Below, piece after piece: positions 1 through 13,631 of a DNA stretch of 64,000 nt. Below the pieces are notes generated by a model. That model did no database searches. It saw only the letters and a list, made by a program, of their open reading frames with translations, and had not been told where the DNA came from. A program made the translations under genes and the position numbers. The stretch's first letter is position 1; each line of letters opens with the position of its first letter. The stretch is from Diphasiastrum complanatum (Eukaryota; Streptophyta; Lycopodiopsida; Lycopodiales; Lycopodiaceae): contig CM055102.1 of NCBI GenBank assembly GCA_029204225.1, positions 7,796,587 to 7,860,586 of the forward strand, written 5' to 3'.

Positions 1-317
1 ATTTTCAATATATCTAATCCTAGAATCTTCATCAGAAAACTTCTTCTAATATACAGTAACTACTGAAATTGTAATAGACAAGATATACTTCCGTTGCCAG
101 TGTTATCACACACAACGATCAGCTGAAGTAATTACTTCAAGCATTGTACTCATTGTTGATATTAATCAAAGTTTAATTATCTGTCTTACTACTGTTATAG
201 TTCACTTGCATTTGTTGAATCGATTCAATTTGAACATTATGCTGCTAACTGTGGCGCTTCCAATCCACACACCAAGCTCGCTCCCAACTTTCGCACAATT
301 CTCATTGATTTTTGACA
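1..317 (+). repeat. copia element A, 3' part of its 5' LTR
   Basis: The stretch ends in CA at 317, immediately followed by a primer-binding-like TGGTATTAGAGC (318-329), and a gag start codon lies about 130 bases further on. That order (LTR end, PBS, gag) is diagnostic of plant Ty1/copia elements. The LTR start lies outside the window, so its length is unknown. It was assigned from the PBS position, not from a second LTR. Confidence 0.7.
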
Positions 318-329
318 TGGTATTAGAGC
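318..329 (+). other. copia primer-binding site (initiator-Met tRNA type)
   Basis: TGGTATTAGAGC differs at one base from the usual plant copia site TGGTATCAGAGC, which pairs with the initiator methionine tRNA to start minus-strand synthesis. It directly abuts the CA end of the upstream LTR. Confidence 0.75.
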
Positions 330-458
330 GGGCATCCAAGTAATCTGCTTCTCATTGCGGATTATTAGTCTTGTTTCTATCAAGACAATGAACTAGCAAG
401 CGCACAACCAGCAATATTTCGAAATTCCTGTTACTACCAACAAACTTGCTCAGTCATA

Positions 459-2320
459 ATGGATCCGTCTTCTCTAATCGAAAGGCTCGATGAAGAGAGC
501 TATCATCTCTAGAAGTTCAAAATGAAGGTCATGCTATTAGCCAAGGAACTGTGGGACGTTGTTGATGGCGTAGAACTCAAGCCAGAAGGTGGAAGTAGCT
601 ACTATCACCAAGTGAAAACTAAAAGATTGCAAAGCTTTTGCCATGATCACTCTCAACATAAAAGACACCCAAATTAGTCACATAAGAGCTGTTCTGACTG
701 CTAAGAATGCATGGAACATCTTAGCAACCCTCTACGATATCAGGGACCTCACCTCCAAACTCCATTTGAGGAAGAAATAGTTCTCCCTAAGAATTTTTGA
801 AACAGTAAGTGTTTTGAGTCATCTCAACACTTTCCAAAATCTCATGGAGCAAATGACTGCAATTGGCTCAGAAATACAAGACTCGATGTTGTTATGACTC
901 TACTATCGAGTCTGCTTGAAGCCTATGAAAATTGGGTCATGGAAATTTTGATCCAGGAGCATCTAACTCTATCAAGAGTAATCTCATTACTTCTACAAGA
1001 AGAAATCAAAAGATCAACTTCCTCCTCGGGTTAAGGGTAAGATCCTCAACTTCTATATTCCAAAAGTCAATAGTTTAGATCAAATAGATCTACACAGTCA
1101 AATTATCCTAACAAAAAGGACAACATGCAGTCTAGGTCGGATTTTCACTTTTTGGGTCAAATTTTTTCTCAGGGTTGAATTCTAGTTCAAGATCGAATTT
1201 TGATTCTTCATCATCCCAGCCTATGCAGAATCTATTCTGCAAATACTGTAAGAGAACTGGCCATCTATCAAGGACTATAGAACTTTAAAATTTAACAATG
1301 AGAAGAAGAAGTAGTTTTAACAACAAGCAAATCCTATTTCAGCCAGTTTTTTGATCCAGCAACAAAATGAAGATGAAGCAGCCTTCTTGACCAAGGTCGA
1401 AGAAAACTAGGATATCACTCCTGGTAGCTAGACTCGGGAGCAACTCAACATATGACTCACCACAAGGACTAGTTCAAAGACTATCAATCACACACCCACT
1501 CTCAAATTTTACAGCTTGGTGACAATTCAAAACATACTATTGAGAGTGAACCAACGTTCCTCACGTTCCAAATCTGACCAAAAATTTGCTCTCAGTTAGC
1601 AGAATTACAGATTTGAGTCGAAAGGTCGAATTTGACACACAAGGCTGCACAATTTTTGACAAATCCCAAAAAGTTCTAGCTTTCGGAAGAAGAAGTGACA
1701 ACCTTTACAAAATTAGCCACTACAATTTTTCTAATTGTCAAGCTCTCTACACTTTCACTTCTGAGTCAGCTGATATGCTTTGCATTTCAAATTAGGCCAT
1801 CACAATTGTAAGATTATTCAACAAATGTCCAAATAGAATTTAGTACAAGATCTGTCTTCAACTAGCAAATTCGATACTCCATGCAAAAGTTGTATAATCA
1901 ACAAGCATGCTAGAAGTCCTACAATTTTTGATGCAGTCCATACTTCTAGAAATTTGTAGATCTTATACACATGGACATTTGTGGCCCTATGCATACTGCT
2001 TCCATAGGGAGAGCTGTCTACTTATTGACTTTTATTGATGACTTCTGTCGGAGGATTGCAAGTTATTTCTTGAAGGAAAAATCTGATACCTTCAAATTCT
2101 TCAAGCACTTCAAAGCATCAACAGAAAATTCGATCCAGAGAAGAATCAAAGCTCTACGCTCTGATGGAGGGAGAATATTTACCACATACAACCAGCTACT
2201 CACCTCAGTCCAATGGTGTAGCTCAAAGGAAGAATTAGACACTCATTGCAAGTGCCAAGAGCATGCTTATAAGGGAAGCTCCTTAGATTCTACTTACAAA
2301 TCACAAACACAATGATAACA
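459..2320 (+). pseudogene. copia element A gag-pol remnant
   Basis: Translation from the ATG at 459 gives a copia gag start (MDPSSLIERLDEE, then YHL-stop-KFKMK) with a stop at 510-512 where the family has Trp. A degraded zinc knuckle (FCKYCKRTGHLS, last Cys lost) lies near 1234-1276. A protease active site, DSGATQHMT, starts at 1431, preceded by a stop. The integrase core is open from about 1965 to 2315 (HMDICGPM, FIDDFCRR, LRSDGG). The integrase third acidic residue, reverse transcriptase, RNase H and 3' LTR are not present. Many frameshifts and stops show that it is dead. Domain order identifies Ty1/copia with high confidence. Confidence 0.85.
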
Positions 2321-3364
2321 CACTATGGAGAAATCACCCAACCAAGTAGAAACATCCAATCAAACTCTAGAAGCCTCACCCCCAAGCCAAGGAACAAGAA
2401 ACATGAATGTAGAGTGAGAGCCTACCAATGAATCCAAAACCATGATGAGGAGTAGGATGAGTTTGGATCCAATATAAAGAGCCAAAAGCATCCTGGGCAC
2501 ATAGCCATGCATACCCTCAGTTCCCTATACATAGATTCACCTAGAATAGAGCCAAGATGGACCAACTATTCATAGAATTGCTATTGATAACTCTACACAT
2601 GCATACACTGTTAAAAGTACAGTACTAAGGACCATAAATGGATCTTTGAATGATCCACAAGGTTGATTGTGTGCTTGTTAAACAATCTATCAGATACTAG
2701 TCATTAGAAAACAAGATCTAGTTTAGCAGCTTGATACAATCAAAGCATTGATCAATAACTATAATCCAACTCCACACATGTGGAAATAAGGCTATAGTAC
2801 GGCCTGTAGACAGTGTTTAGAATGTGCCAAATTTGGGTTTCATTGGAATCAAAAGCAATCACCATACAATGAGAGGAAACTCGAGTTTCTCCTTGAGGCT
2901 CCAAAAAGTTTCTATCTTCTCACTATGGGAGCTTGGAATACATAGCAAATTCGACTTCCTTCTTGAAGTTAGGTGGATTTCCAGCATGTAATAAGGAAGT
3001 TAGCTCACTCTTCTTGCCCTAAAATGAAACCCTAGCCTAGATCCTAGAGTTATGCTTGGTAGGTAGCTAGTTGGTCAAATTTTCACCTTAAACTTAGGTG
3101 TAGGTCCTATAAAGTAGGGATGACCACCAAATAGACATGACCAACTCTCTTGACTTGGCTTAACCTACATTAGGAGTGGGTTGCCACGTGGAATCTTGGC
3201 CTTCCATGTGTGGAACCCAATTATATACAATATTTACAAAGTTCTACATGGTTTTTGATCAAGCTAGATTTGCTTTGGCAATTCTTCACATACACTTTCT
3301 CATACCTTGTCTAAACTCCATTTAGTGTGTTCTGGGCCTCACAAGGATATTAGTTACTTTCGGG
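2321..3364. other. no gene recognised
   Basis: No open frame of note and no motif I recognise. It lies between the end of copia element A on the plus strand and the truncated gypsy element on the minus strand, so it is probably old transposon or spacer sequence. Confidence 0.4.
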
Positions 3365-5822
3365 TCACGTCCAGTATTTAATTTTTATTTGATGGTACCC
3401 TGTCCTGAGATCTATCTTGGTGAAATACCAAGCTCCACCCAAGCGATCTACAAGGTCATCCATAATGGGTAATGAATATTTATTTTTGATAGTCACTTTA
3501 TTAAGACCCCTGTAATCCACACACATCCGGAAACCTCCATCTTTCTTCGCTTTAAGAAGAACAAGAGTGCCCCATGATGATTTACTAGGTTGTATATGTC
3601 CCATCCTTAGATAGTTTTCTATTTGATTTGAAATCTCTGTCTCCTCTTTCTGAGAGAACCTATAAGGTTGTCTAGAGACAGGTTGAATTCATGGAATTAA
3701 CTCAATCCTGTGGTCTATTGACCTAGACGGTGGTAAACCATGAGGTAATTCAGATGGAAAAACATCCCTAAATTCATTTATGATTTGTTTTTTCACTGCT
3801 TGTTCATGATCTGAATCTACTCAGCTAAGAATTGCTGAGAATTCACAAGCATTTAGATTCATTTCAGGAACGTCCACCACTAGAATAGCACATATTGAAA
3901 AAATTTCATACTCAAAATAATCCAACGTTTCCATTTCATTAACTGTAGAAATCAGATCCAACAGACGTACAAAATTACTGCCAAATAATGTAACTACCTT
4001 ATCACCTTCCTTGGAAGTCAGAACATGCTTCTCAAAATCAATTAATAGAGATGGTGATTTACTAAATAACCACTCATAACCTAAGATTAAATCAGTACGA
4101 GCTTAGGTCTAAAACATGAAAATTAACTAATTCTGTGTGTCCTTGCATCAAAACTAGGAGCTTTGGGACTTTTACGTTCCAAGTCTCCAACTCTGCTCCT
4201 GAAGCTAGATAAACTTTATATCTATGATTGTTGGCTTCAGTTTCCAAGCTAAGTTTATGCACAAGACGAAAATTAATAAAATTATGAGTTGAACCATTGT
4301 CCAATAAAATACTCACTTCTTGATCTTTAACTGTGCCAATTAAACGGAAAAGTTCATTAGGCAAGAAAGAAGTAGTACTAAAAGAACACTCACACTCACA
4401 ATCAGTCATGTTAATTTCCAAAGTCTTACCATTGCCTCCTGGGATTTCAATCATGTGAGCAGACACTTTCTTCCTTTTTGGACAAGATTTCATTATATGT
4501 CCAGGCTTCTTACAGACGAAACATAAGTTCTCTTACTTAGCCTTTTCTCAGGACATAGATTCTTAAATCTCTTTCTCTTCGACTTCCTGGGTTCCGATGC
4601 TGCTTGATCTAATTCGTCAAAATATTTTGCTTGGTCTGGTGGACCGCACTTCTTACCCTTCTTGGTTTTCAAAGCAGTTCGAATTTGCGCAAACTGCTTC
4701 CTGGATGCCACCACTGTGGAATCATATGCTTTCGCAATCTGAAATGCATCCTCGAGGTTTTGAAGCACATTTTGCCTACATTTGTTCTGATAGTCGGCTG
4801 ACAACCCTAAAACAAACTACCAAAGTGCCAACTTTGCATTGAATGATAGAACCCTTTTCCGTAGGTCCATGAATTTCTGGATATAAGAGTCTATACTCTT
4901 TGTTGCTGAATTCACACGTGTGGGACGCCCTACACATGTATTTTTGATCTCCTAAGCACAATAACACCATAAAGATCAGACTAGCATTGGTTGTCAATAG
5001 GAAAGCTGATCATACAAGCAATATTATTGTGTTACAAGCAAGATCTATCAACAAAACATCAGACAAAGCATCGTAAATGCCTCTACTCGGCTAGAGAGAG
5101 GAAATAGAAAGTACAAAACTCGTGGAGAGAGAGAGGGCACAAAGAGCTTGTCTCCACACCTCACTATGTCTAATTGTGCCACATAGTCTTTTCATGCATT
5201 AAATGTGGCATGTAAAGTACAAATGGCAATTCCTATGGTAGCTCGAGTTTCTACTTCTACCTACCTTGAATATTTTAGTCTAAGATGGGTCTATACTAAG
5301 CTCTTTGGCATTTTTAGGACCCATACTCACAACATTAGATAGTTTTTTCAATATTTTGACATTTGTACCCATCTTGCAGTTCACGAACTTCAGGTAGTAG
5401 TCAACGTCATCAGCAACTATGAAAGCTTTCTTGAAAACTTCCGCAAACGCATTCCAAGTAGTTGGCTTCACCGATAAATCTCGCCACCACGATGACACTT
5501 TGCCGCGTAAGAATAGCACGACACTTTTGATTTTTTTCTCATCAGGAACACCATGCAGATTGAAGTAACTACTCCACTTGGCCAGCCAGTCCTCGACGAC
5601 TTCCGATTTTTTCTCCTTCTTCTCCCCCGCATAAACCTCCGGTTGAAAACCGAGATTGGGTGAAGACATCAATTTGACTTGATTCAACAGAACCTCCATT
5701 TGTTGATCTCTCATCTGATTACGATTATTCATATCATTGAGCGCCGTACTCAATTGTTAACAAATCACCATATAAGATGATGCACCTGGATTCGTAGCTT
5801 GATTTGAAGTTTCTTCAGCCAT
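3365..5822 (-). pseudogene. Ty3/gypsy element, truncated gag-protease-RT remnant
   Basis: Read on the minus strand the order is gag, zinc knuckle, protease, reverse transcriptase. Gag begins with MAEETSNQ near 5822, has an early stop (5757-5759) and is open to 5280 (motif GKVSSWWRDL). A second gag piece ends in an intact CX2CX4HX4C knuckle (CFVCKKPGHIMKSC, about 4490-4535). The protease has LLDNGSTHNFI. The RT begins with EFRDVFPSELPHGLPP, then [21 protein letters not shown] and [14 protein letters not shown]. It stops short of the YVDD box because the element is cut at about 3370. RNase H, integrase and both LTRs are missing. The motifs are classic plant Ty3/gypsy (chromovirus-like spacing). 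Confidence 0.88.
4915..5364 (-). mobile_element. insertion of about 450 bp inside the gypsy gag
   Basis: The gag frame reads naturally up to FVNCKMGTN (ending near 5365) and resumes with TKSIDSYIQKFMDLRKRV (from about 4915, minus strand). Together these would form one continuous helical gag segment. The ~450 bases between do not fit gag. On the minus strand the piece starts TGTCAAAATATTG, and its far end carries CCACACGTGTG, like several copia LTR ends in the window. It may be a small solo LTR or MITE. I found no clean target-site duplication. Confidence 0.45.
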
Positions 5823-8511
5823 CTCGATATATCTATCCTGGAAATTACTAAACTTAGTTAATATCGGATTAACTCATAGTGAAGTATAGTTGACGAAAAA
5901 AATGACTAAAATTGACTCCAACATGGTCAAGTCACTATTTCTAGTCAATTTCATAGATATTACAAGAAACTGGAAAAAACTAAAATTTTTGAGTATTCGC
6001 ACTTTTAATAATTTTTTATTTTATTTTATGTTTTGTGAAAATTAGTAAAAAATCACTGTCAGTTATTAAGCAATCAAATCAAAAATTCGATTCACTGTTC
6101 GATTCATTAATGTCCCTCAGACATGCACTACATGCGACAGTAAACTGATTTTTCACATTTATGAAATTTTATGCAAAATCAAGTTCTACGAAAATTGTCA
6201 GCTATAAAATCCAGTTTTGTATCTAACAACTAGAGTACATGCTTATAACCACTCAAAACAGATCTAAACCACTTATGCATGTCAGAATCAATTTGAGAAT
6301 CAACATGTAGACATTCCATGCTAGCACGGTACTTTAAAATAGGAATTGACATGCATGCAATCAAAACAATTCAAAATTCTACCAATTTTGCTCACAAAAT
6401 TGCAAAACTTCAGATGATCATATCTTTGGCTACAAAACACCAAATTGGGTGCTGTAAAGCTCACTACAGAGGGAGACCTAGTCAACAAGCACTTGCCATG
6501 TCAGCCTACCACCTAGGATTTACACGTGCGAGTTTAGAACAGCCAAATAATTTATAGGAGGGCGCACTTTTTCAAGTCCAATCAGCCTAAAAACGTGCAA
6601 ACACTCAACCAAGCCTAAGAGTTCCATGAAGCCTTCATACATATCCTATGAAGTTGTATGGGCTGAGAACCATGAATTATTGATTTTTTGAAGTAAAAAT
6701 TGCTACAAACTTGATGGAATTGAAACATAAGCCTCTATCCATCAATTTACAAGTCTGATAGCTTGCTGGAAAGGTAAAAAGGAATACAGATCATGCTGTA
6801 AAAAATCTAGAATGATCCCCTTATGAATTTAGAGAAATCCACCCTCCAAAATTCACCAAAATTGGTCAATTTTTGACTTTCTATAATCCCAATTGCTGGA
6901 ATTCTTGGCTCTAACTTCTAGGACAGCTTGAAAAGACTATGATTCATCTTTTCCCAGCTTCAATTGATGTTCAACAACCTCCTACCATCCAATTTCATGA
7001 AAAAACAAGCAAAAGTCTTGAATTTTGGCCGTTTCTAGGTTTTTTCACCATGAACAATTGGAATTTAATGGCAAGAACGTTTTCCTAATCCCCCGTTAAG
7101 AGGAGTCCATGTCCGCAACTCAACAAAGCACTTTTCCAGCCCATGAATCTCGTCCTTGATTACTTGGACGACCGTGTTTTCACCCTACCTGACCAGCAGT
7201 CTTTCCTTCCTCTTCTGAATGAAGTCTTTTAATTCCAACAGCCTTGCAAGCATCCTCCATGATTTTTCTGCGATTCTCTAATTCATCGCCTCCACCTCAG
7301 GCATAATCTTGGAGTGGACAGAGCAGTGTGGGACACACTGTCCTCACCTTCGAACTTGTTAGAGTGCTCTTTCTTGCCTCCAACTCCTGGCTGCCCACTC
7401 TGAAGGGACCCGTTAGCCCTACTCCAATTTTCTAGCTATCATCCTTCTTGCTGCTACACATTGATGGGGCAAGGGAGATAGAAGAATGTGAACGGAGAAT
7501 AGAGCAGGAATATTGCGGAATAACTCTTCCATTACAATCAGCTGCTAGATGCAAAAATAGTCTAATAGAATGCTTATGCTAAATATAATCACAGCTTTAA
7601 GTGTTCTAATTGTCCAATAGGATCTTAAAAATTAGTTTATACTAAAAAACTAGAGAATAGTCCACCGAAGAGATTAGAAATGATTGTGTGTGGTATTATT
7701 GAAAAATGGATTCAATGTGAAGTTTGGTTCTAAAATAGATGGAAGGAGCAGTGTAATATCGCGAGTTTCTCAGGCGTCAAAGTCAGCCATCGTCTGATCA
7801 GAGACTAAGGAGTCATAGATGTTCGTGTTCTGATCAAAGTGAGTAAACAAGCACGATCAAGCAACGATAAAGTGCATTCAATCACAACAAGCATTCATCT
7901 ACGTTATGCACAGATAGAAAAGCATATTGCTGCTATATTACACTGAGGCACAATAGAAAATAACAACTACAACCAAAGATGACGGCGTAATTGGGAGGCT
8001 CAAATAATACGTCTCATGGACGGAGTGTCTCAAGTAATATGTGCTGGGATGATCTATTTATAAATTGCATCCATGTATTAACTACATTGAATGTTTGTCA
8101 CCTAATTAGGTAAGCCGTTGTACTTGGAAGTATATGGCTTTTGTGACAATTGTACATAGTGTATACTGCCAACGAATTCGGGAATGTTGACATGGACGAG
8201 GACGTCGGAAATTCTCTCACTTTGCATTTTACGTGAAGTGGTTTTCTCTCAATTCACAAATTTTGGGAAGTGGCTGAGAACGTTTCTCGTTCAAAATAGA
8301 CGACCTTCGACATTTTCTCTCTTTAAGATTTTTCGAAAAAACCGAAGGTGCCCTTAAAAAGACGAAGGTGCCCTCAATTTGTAAACTTCTCATGAGATTA
8401 AGTGAATCAGCGATGGTATCTGTGGCAGGCCACAATTAGCTTGCTGGCAGGTCCGATATAGTCTTGAAAAATTGTAAACAACCCTCACGTAGACTGTGCA
8501 GGGTCGTAGGC
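5823..8511. other. non-coding, no gene recognised
   Basis: AT-rich DNA without long open frames. The stretch at 7745-8460 is somewhat GC-richer with a TATAAAT-like box (about 8053) and could be an old LTR, possibly of the adjoining minus-strand gypsy element. I see no PBS or repeat partner to confirm it. Confidence 0.35.
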
Positions 8512-9642
8512 TATTGGCTGATTCTGACGAATCCCCAAGATACTCGGCCAGAGCTACCCAAGAGCACCTCTCACCTTAGACTGAGGAGGTCTCTGAGAAA
8601 ATGAGACAAACGAAGACTGAGAGCCGAGAAGCACTAGTTAGGAATGACAAGCAAGAACTGTGTAAGCCTCATGGTGAATTTCGAAAGATGGAATGACCAT
8701 GTAGGAACTAGTATTTCTAGGCAATGTAATAATTGCAAGTAGACCCCTCTTAAAGAAGGTAGAGTGAGCCACCTTTTGATGGTGACCTCTAGTGGAGAGC
8801 ATTATTCCACTTGTAAGTTGTGAATTGTGGAAATGCCACTAGGATGCCACCTAAAGAGCTCTCTTGCTTATTTAAGAGACTCCCTCTTTGAGAAGAGAAG
8901 CTTTTTGTGTAATGCATCTACTCCATGTCCAAATGAGAAGAGCCCCCATGAGTTTGGTGCATCCTTTGAGTTCCTTGATCATGATTGTTTTCTTGAGTGA
9001 TTCTCTTATGATCATGCCCTTCCATCCCTTGTGTGTGGTTGTGGATTTAGTGGTGGATTAGTTTTTTTGCTTTCCTAGTTATGGATTAGATTTCTTTTCT
9101 TGCTTGTGAATTAATATAGGAATCAGCATTCAGGTAAACTGTAGAGGCAAGAAATGTGGTGTAAATCTTGCATATTCTTGATATTCTAGTGCTTGATTTT
9201 TTGGGATGTCCAAGAATCAAGAAATGAGTGTTTCTTGATTTTTGGACTTCTAAAATGATGTTGGATTAGTTTCTTGTTTCAGTTCTGTGGATTAATGCAA
9301 GTGTAGCAAAGTCTAGGATCTGATCTAGTTCATTTTGTAGCATTAAAGTAGGATTTCATTGTGTATTCAATGGATCTACACACTGATTTTATGGTTGAAC
9401 ATTTTGGCATGTATGACTGGTTGTTTATGCATGTGCATTAGTCAAAGAGTGACCTTCCTTGGTGTCCTCTGACAGGCAGGACATTACTATGATGTCAATT
9501 AGTCTTCTTTGCCTAATCTTGGGCTCTGAAACAAGAAAAAAAAAACGTAAGCAAGAGCCCATTGTCTCTACTGATAGGCAGAAAATGAAGTATAAGAACT
9601 AAAACAGTTCACAGATCCTCTAGAGCAGGGGATCTTTAAACA
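8512..9642 (+). repeat. 5' LTR of gypsy-type element G1
   Basis: This 1131-bp stretch matches the partial copy at 13016-13631 over its first ~600 bases, and more weakly the LTR at 40684-41770. It starts TATTGGCTG (the other copy has TGTTGGCTG) and ends CA, followed by TTTGGTGTCGTT, a decayed form of the TTTGGCGCCGTT primer site seen in the sister element at 41771. Start and end were set by alignment of the three copies. Confidence 0.85.
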
Positions 9643-9654
9643 TTTGGTGTCGTT
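9643..9654 (+). other. primer-binding site of element G1 (decayed)
   Basis: TTTGGTGTCGTT directly after the LTR. The sister element at 41771 has TTTGGCGCCGTT, the type of PBS found in Tat/Athila-like Ty3/gypsy elements. Two transitions separate the copies. Confidence 0.6.
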
Positions 9655-9956
9655 ACTACTTGGACCAACACATTATCAATCTATAAACTAATGTAATGCT
9701 GCCCACACTCAAAATCTTGGCCACAATCGCTTCATCCTTGCACACCTCAGAGTTGTTGGCCTTCATTGTTCTTGACCATGCAGTCTGATCTCTGAAATAC
9801 AAAACTGCACCTGCACAAGACCTGCAATACAAGAACAGTTTGCAGCAAGCATCCACATGTCACTCGTCACCACCCTCACAACCTCTATCAAACCTGCAAC
9901 ACAACACAATAGCGTTCATCCATTTTTGCCAACACTCAACATAGCCTCCTCTCTCC

Positions 9957-10700
9957 ATGCACTCATCCAAGAACTCCTTTTCATTCCATTTCCTTCATAC
10001 CTCACATAGCCTCTATCACCCTTTGGCCAAGCCCACCCAACCCCCTTCACGCCCTGTCTCCATCTCAACTGGACCCTTTCTTTTCCACGTCTCGACCGAG
10101 TCGCCATTTGAAATCTCCCTCGAGTCCAAGGTTGAAATCTCCACCGAATCACCATTTGAAATCTCAACCAAATTTTTGAATCTCAGTGGAAAAATCATAA
10201 CTACTCAAAACAAGAACAAGGAAATAGAAAGCAAAGCTGCAGATGGAAAAACACCACTGAGTTTCAAACTACTCTGAAGTCTATCCAACACAGTATGCGT
10301 TGTCAACCACACATTGCCCATGTACCTAATAGACAAAAGCCCATCTGGTGCCCACACTACCGGGCTACGCATCCTGTTGATGCTTGTCCTTCTCATATCA
10401 GCCTATCCAAGCACATGCCATCCAACGATATGAAGAACAACCATCACAATTTGGACATTTCTCACATTACCACGAATATCCACCATAAAGTCCAAAGCCA
10501 CTAGCCATACAAGATGGCTATGCCATTACTCAAGGGCCATTGAACAACAGATGTTTCATCTGTGGTGAAATCGGCCACTTCATGGTTGATTGTCCAATCA
10601 AGACCAAGTACCATGTCGAGTGTCCAGACTGTGTCAAAAAACATAGCTTCAAAGGCTGCCCAAAACAACCCAACAAGATCCTACCTGCCTGACACATTAG
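9957..10700 (+). pseudogene. gag remnant of element G1 with zinc knuckles
   Basis: Several frames must be joined. An 8-residue repeat (EISTESPF-like, 24-bp units, about 10085-10190) is followed by FQTTLKSIQHSM, a knuckle with a lost Cys (WCPHYRATHPVDAC, near 10345), and then two intact knuckles. These are CFICGEIGHFMVDC (about 10555) and CPDCVKKHSFKGC (about 10622). The same order occurs in the sister element at 42-44.6 kb, so this is the C-terminal nucleocapsid part of its gag. The N-terminal Retrotrans_gag part present in the sister is deleted. It is broken and not expressed as a single protein. Confidence 0.7.
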
Positions 10701-13015
10701 TTACGAATCACAATAGGATCCTCACGACAACACCACATGAGCACCATAGCAACCAACAGTTAAACCTACTGCTCAATCGAGAAGTTCCTTGAGAACTTCT
10801 ACATTATCACGACATTTACCAGATCAATAATAGAACATAGACATTGTATGAAATGAGTTATTTCAAGACGTAGAGGAAACCGATATTCTGTCATCTGCTA
10901 CTTTTCCCAGACAAGAGCACCCTCCCCAGGGAATTGACATTTTATCTCCACTCCTGCAATCTCAAATCTATATGTCTTTCTATTTTCTGACGAAATTTCC
11001 AACCACTGGATATAACAAACCAAATTTGAGAATCGAAAATCTAAAAGCGATTCATTTTATGAATCTCATGATCCAAATGATACTAATGGGAATAGTATCC
11101 TCTCCTTCTACACATTTCAAGCCATATCTTACAATATCTACTATCAATAATGGTAGATTTAGTATCATTAACCCCGCCTAGTTTTTGACTGAAAAGGGCA
11201 TCTCAGAGTTTTTTACATTAATCTACAAGACCAATGGGATATTGCAATTGTCAAGATATATTATCAATGTTGCTAAATGAAAATTTTGTTTGACAAGTGC
11301 CATACAGTCTCACTCTCTGTACCATTCATTCATTTCCTTGTTCCTCTTCATTCCTTTTGTGTGATTGATTTTTGCATGAGAAATAGCTACTGTGCACGAG
11401 AGTCTTCTGTAGACTATCTCAAGAACACATTTTCATTCATCTATCCATCTTCAGATCACCTTGTACAGAGTTTAGGATCTTTGAGCATACTGAAACTTTC
11501 AGAGTTTTTGTCTTTCATAGAGATATTTATCTTCGAGTCAACTACAACAAGGTCGACACAAATTTAGTTAAAATTTGTTCAATCTTTAATAAAGAAGCAT
11601 GTTCAATGTGTCCCAAATGACAATCCAACCTTGAGCACGCAAGTTACTGATAACAACATCCCCACCAACATTTTTTTTTTTGGGGGGAGAGAGTGGATCT
11701 ACTTGGATCCACTACGAGCAGTTACATTGCCAACAACAACATCAGCAAGATCGACAGCCAAGGTCACAAAACCAAAGACGATAACGACAAGGCTAAGGAA
11801 GCAGATGGGCAATCCAATGCGACTCAATCAGAAGAAGTACCCCAGTCATGATGAAGATCCTTCAGAAGATGGAAGTACAAGCATTAGAAAATTAGTCTCC
11901 TTTTTCAACCAGCCTCTTGCCATACATCTGCATCCATTTTCATGTCTATCGCCCACACCATCTACCGTTGTCACCACCATTACCACCCTACCTTCGATCT
12001 GTCTGTTTGCCATCATACCACTATTTATCTGAGAAATTCCCAAGTTTTTCAAATCTTGATAGTTTCACTGAAGCGGCTAAAGGATCATTGCAAATGTTAC
12101 CACCTACAATGGTTGATCAGCCAAAAGAAGATCTAAGAAAGCAGACAAAACATCAAAAAGAAATAAAACAAAGAAGCTGAGGAGAAAAGGACGAAACTTA
12201 AGCAACAGTTGAGTCAGATCAATCTGATAAAAATAATCTCTCTGGAGAAATGATAGTTGAATCCTCTTCTATGAAGCCCGAAGAGATTCAAAAGTAATGG
12301 ATCAAAAGAAAAAAGAGCTGCAGAAAAGAAAAGATGAAGACAACCGTGAACTTGCAGAATAAAGTTAGCTCCTCACCCAACAAGTGGTGGTCAAAGCTCG
12401 ACATTGCAAGGGTCCAAGGCGGCAACTGAAGAACCATCAGTTCCATCACCCTTCCACCAAGCCTTCATCATGTTTCCCTACCATCATCAACCCATCCGTC
12501 CAATCTGTTTCTACCACTAATTTGTCAATGAGTCAATTCCCTTGAAGACTGATAACCAAGATTTGTGCAACCTATCAGGAAAGAACATCGACAAGACTGA
12601 AACTTCAACTAACTGAAGAACTCCGTAAATGCCTAGAAGCAAAATGGAGGATACAAACCTCCCAGAAGTTAGTACCTACCAAGAAATCCAAGATGAAATT
12701 GTCAATGGCAGATACAAGTGATAAAACAAAGGATGAACGGGATGTACTCAGGCATGCAAGTTGTGAAGCTGTTGGGAGCTCTCTAATTTTGAGAATATCA
12801 ACCACTTGCATCAATAAGACATTCTGGTTACATTGTAGTAGATTGCGAAAAGCAGTTTTTTGATAAAGACTGAAAACAATAAGCACTTGGTTTTACACAA
12901 GCGAACGAGGATCTACGTTTTTCCAAGTGACAATCGAAGATGCCAATGCAAAAGCGGAGCGACATAATTCAATATGAGTTGCAGTGGGTCCTACAACACA
13001 TTAGGGGTGGGATGA
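10701..13015 (+). other. internal region of G1 without pol
   Basis: Between the gag remnant and the 3' LTR I find no protease, RT, RNase H or integrase motif on either strand. The part at 11690-12420 is rich in Gln, Lys and Glu codons (for example EEIQK, KRKKELQKRKDEDN), as in a decayed coiled-coil or charged protein, but it is full of stops. The element therefore looks non-autonomous. Confidence 0.5.
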
Positions 13016-13631
13016 TGTTGGCTGATTCTGACGAATTTCCAAGATACTCAGCCAGAGCTTCCCAAGCATCTCTCTCACCTTAGACCAAGGAGGTCTCTGA
13101 GAAGACGAGACAAACAAAGACTGAGAGCTGAGTATGAGAGCCGAGAAGTACTAGTTAGGAATAACAAGCAAGAACTATATAAGCCTCATGGTGAATCCCG
13201 AAAGATGGAATGACCATGTAGGGACTAGTAATTCTAGGCAATGTAATAAATGCAAGTAGACCCCTCTTAAAGAAAGTAGAGTGAGCCACCTTTTCATGGT
13301 GACCTCTAGTGGAGAGCATTATTCCACTTGCAATATGTAAAATGTGGAAATGCCACTAGGATGCCACCTAAGGAGCTCTCTTGCTTATTTAAGAGACTCC
13401 CTCTTTGAGAAGAGAAGATTTATGTGTAATGCATCTACTCCATGTCCAAATGAGGAGAGCCCCCACGAGTTTGGAGCATCCTTTGAGCTCCTTGATCATG
13501 ATTGTTTTCTTGAGTGATTCTCTTATGATCATGCCCTTCCATCCCTTGTGTGTGGTTGTGGATTTAGTGGTGGATTAGTTTTCATGCTTTCCTAGTTATG
13601 GATTAGATTTCTTTTCTTGCTTGTGGATTAA
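13016..13631 (+). repeat. 3' LTR of element G1, truncated
   Basis: It starts TGTTGGCTGATTCTGACGAA and is close to 8512-9130 for about 615 bases. The match stops abruptly at 13631, where a second LTR begins with TG. The remaining ~500 bases of the LTR are not found further on, so the far side has been lost. Confidence 0.85.

Noticed and set aside
11631-12180. Host gene with Thr-rich and charged segments
   Set aside because: The frames overlap each other, lack a consistent start, splice sites or motif, and lie inside the LTR-bounded G1 element.
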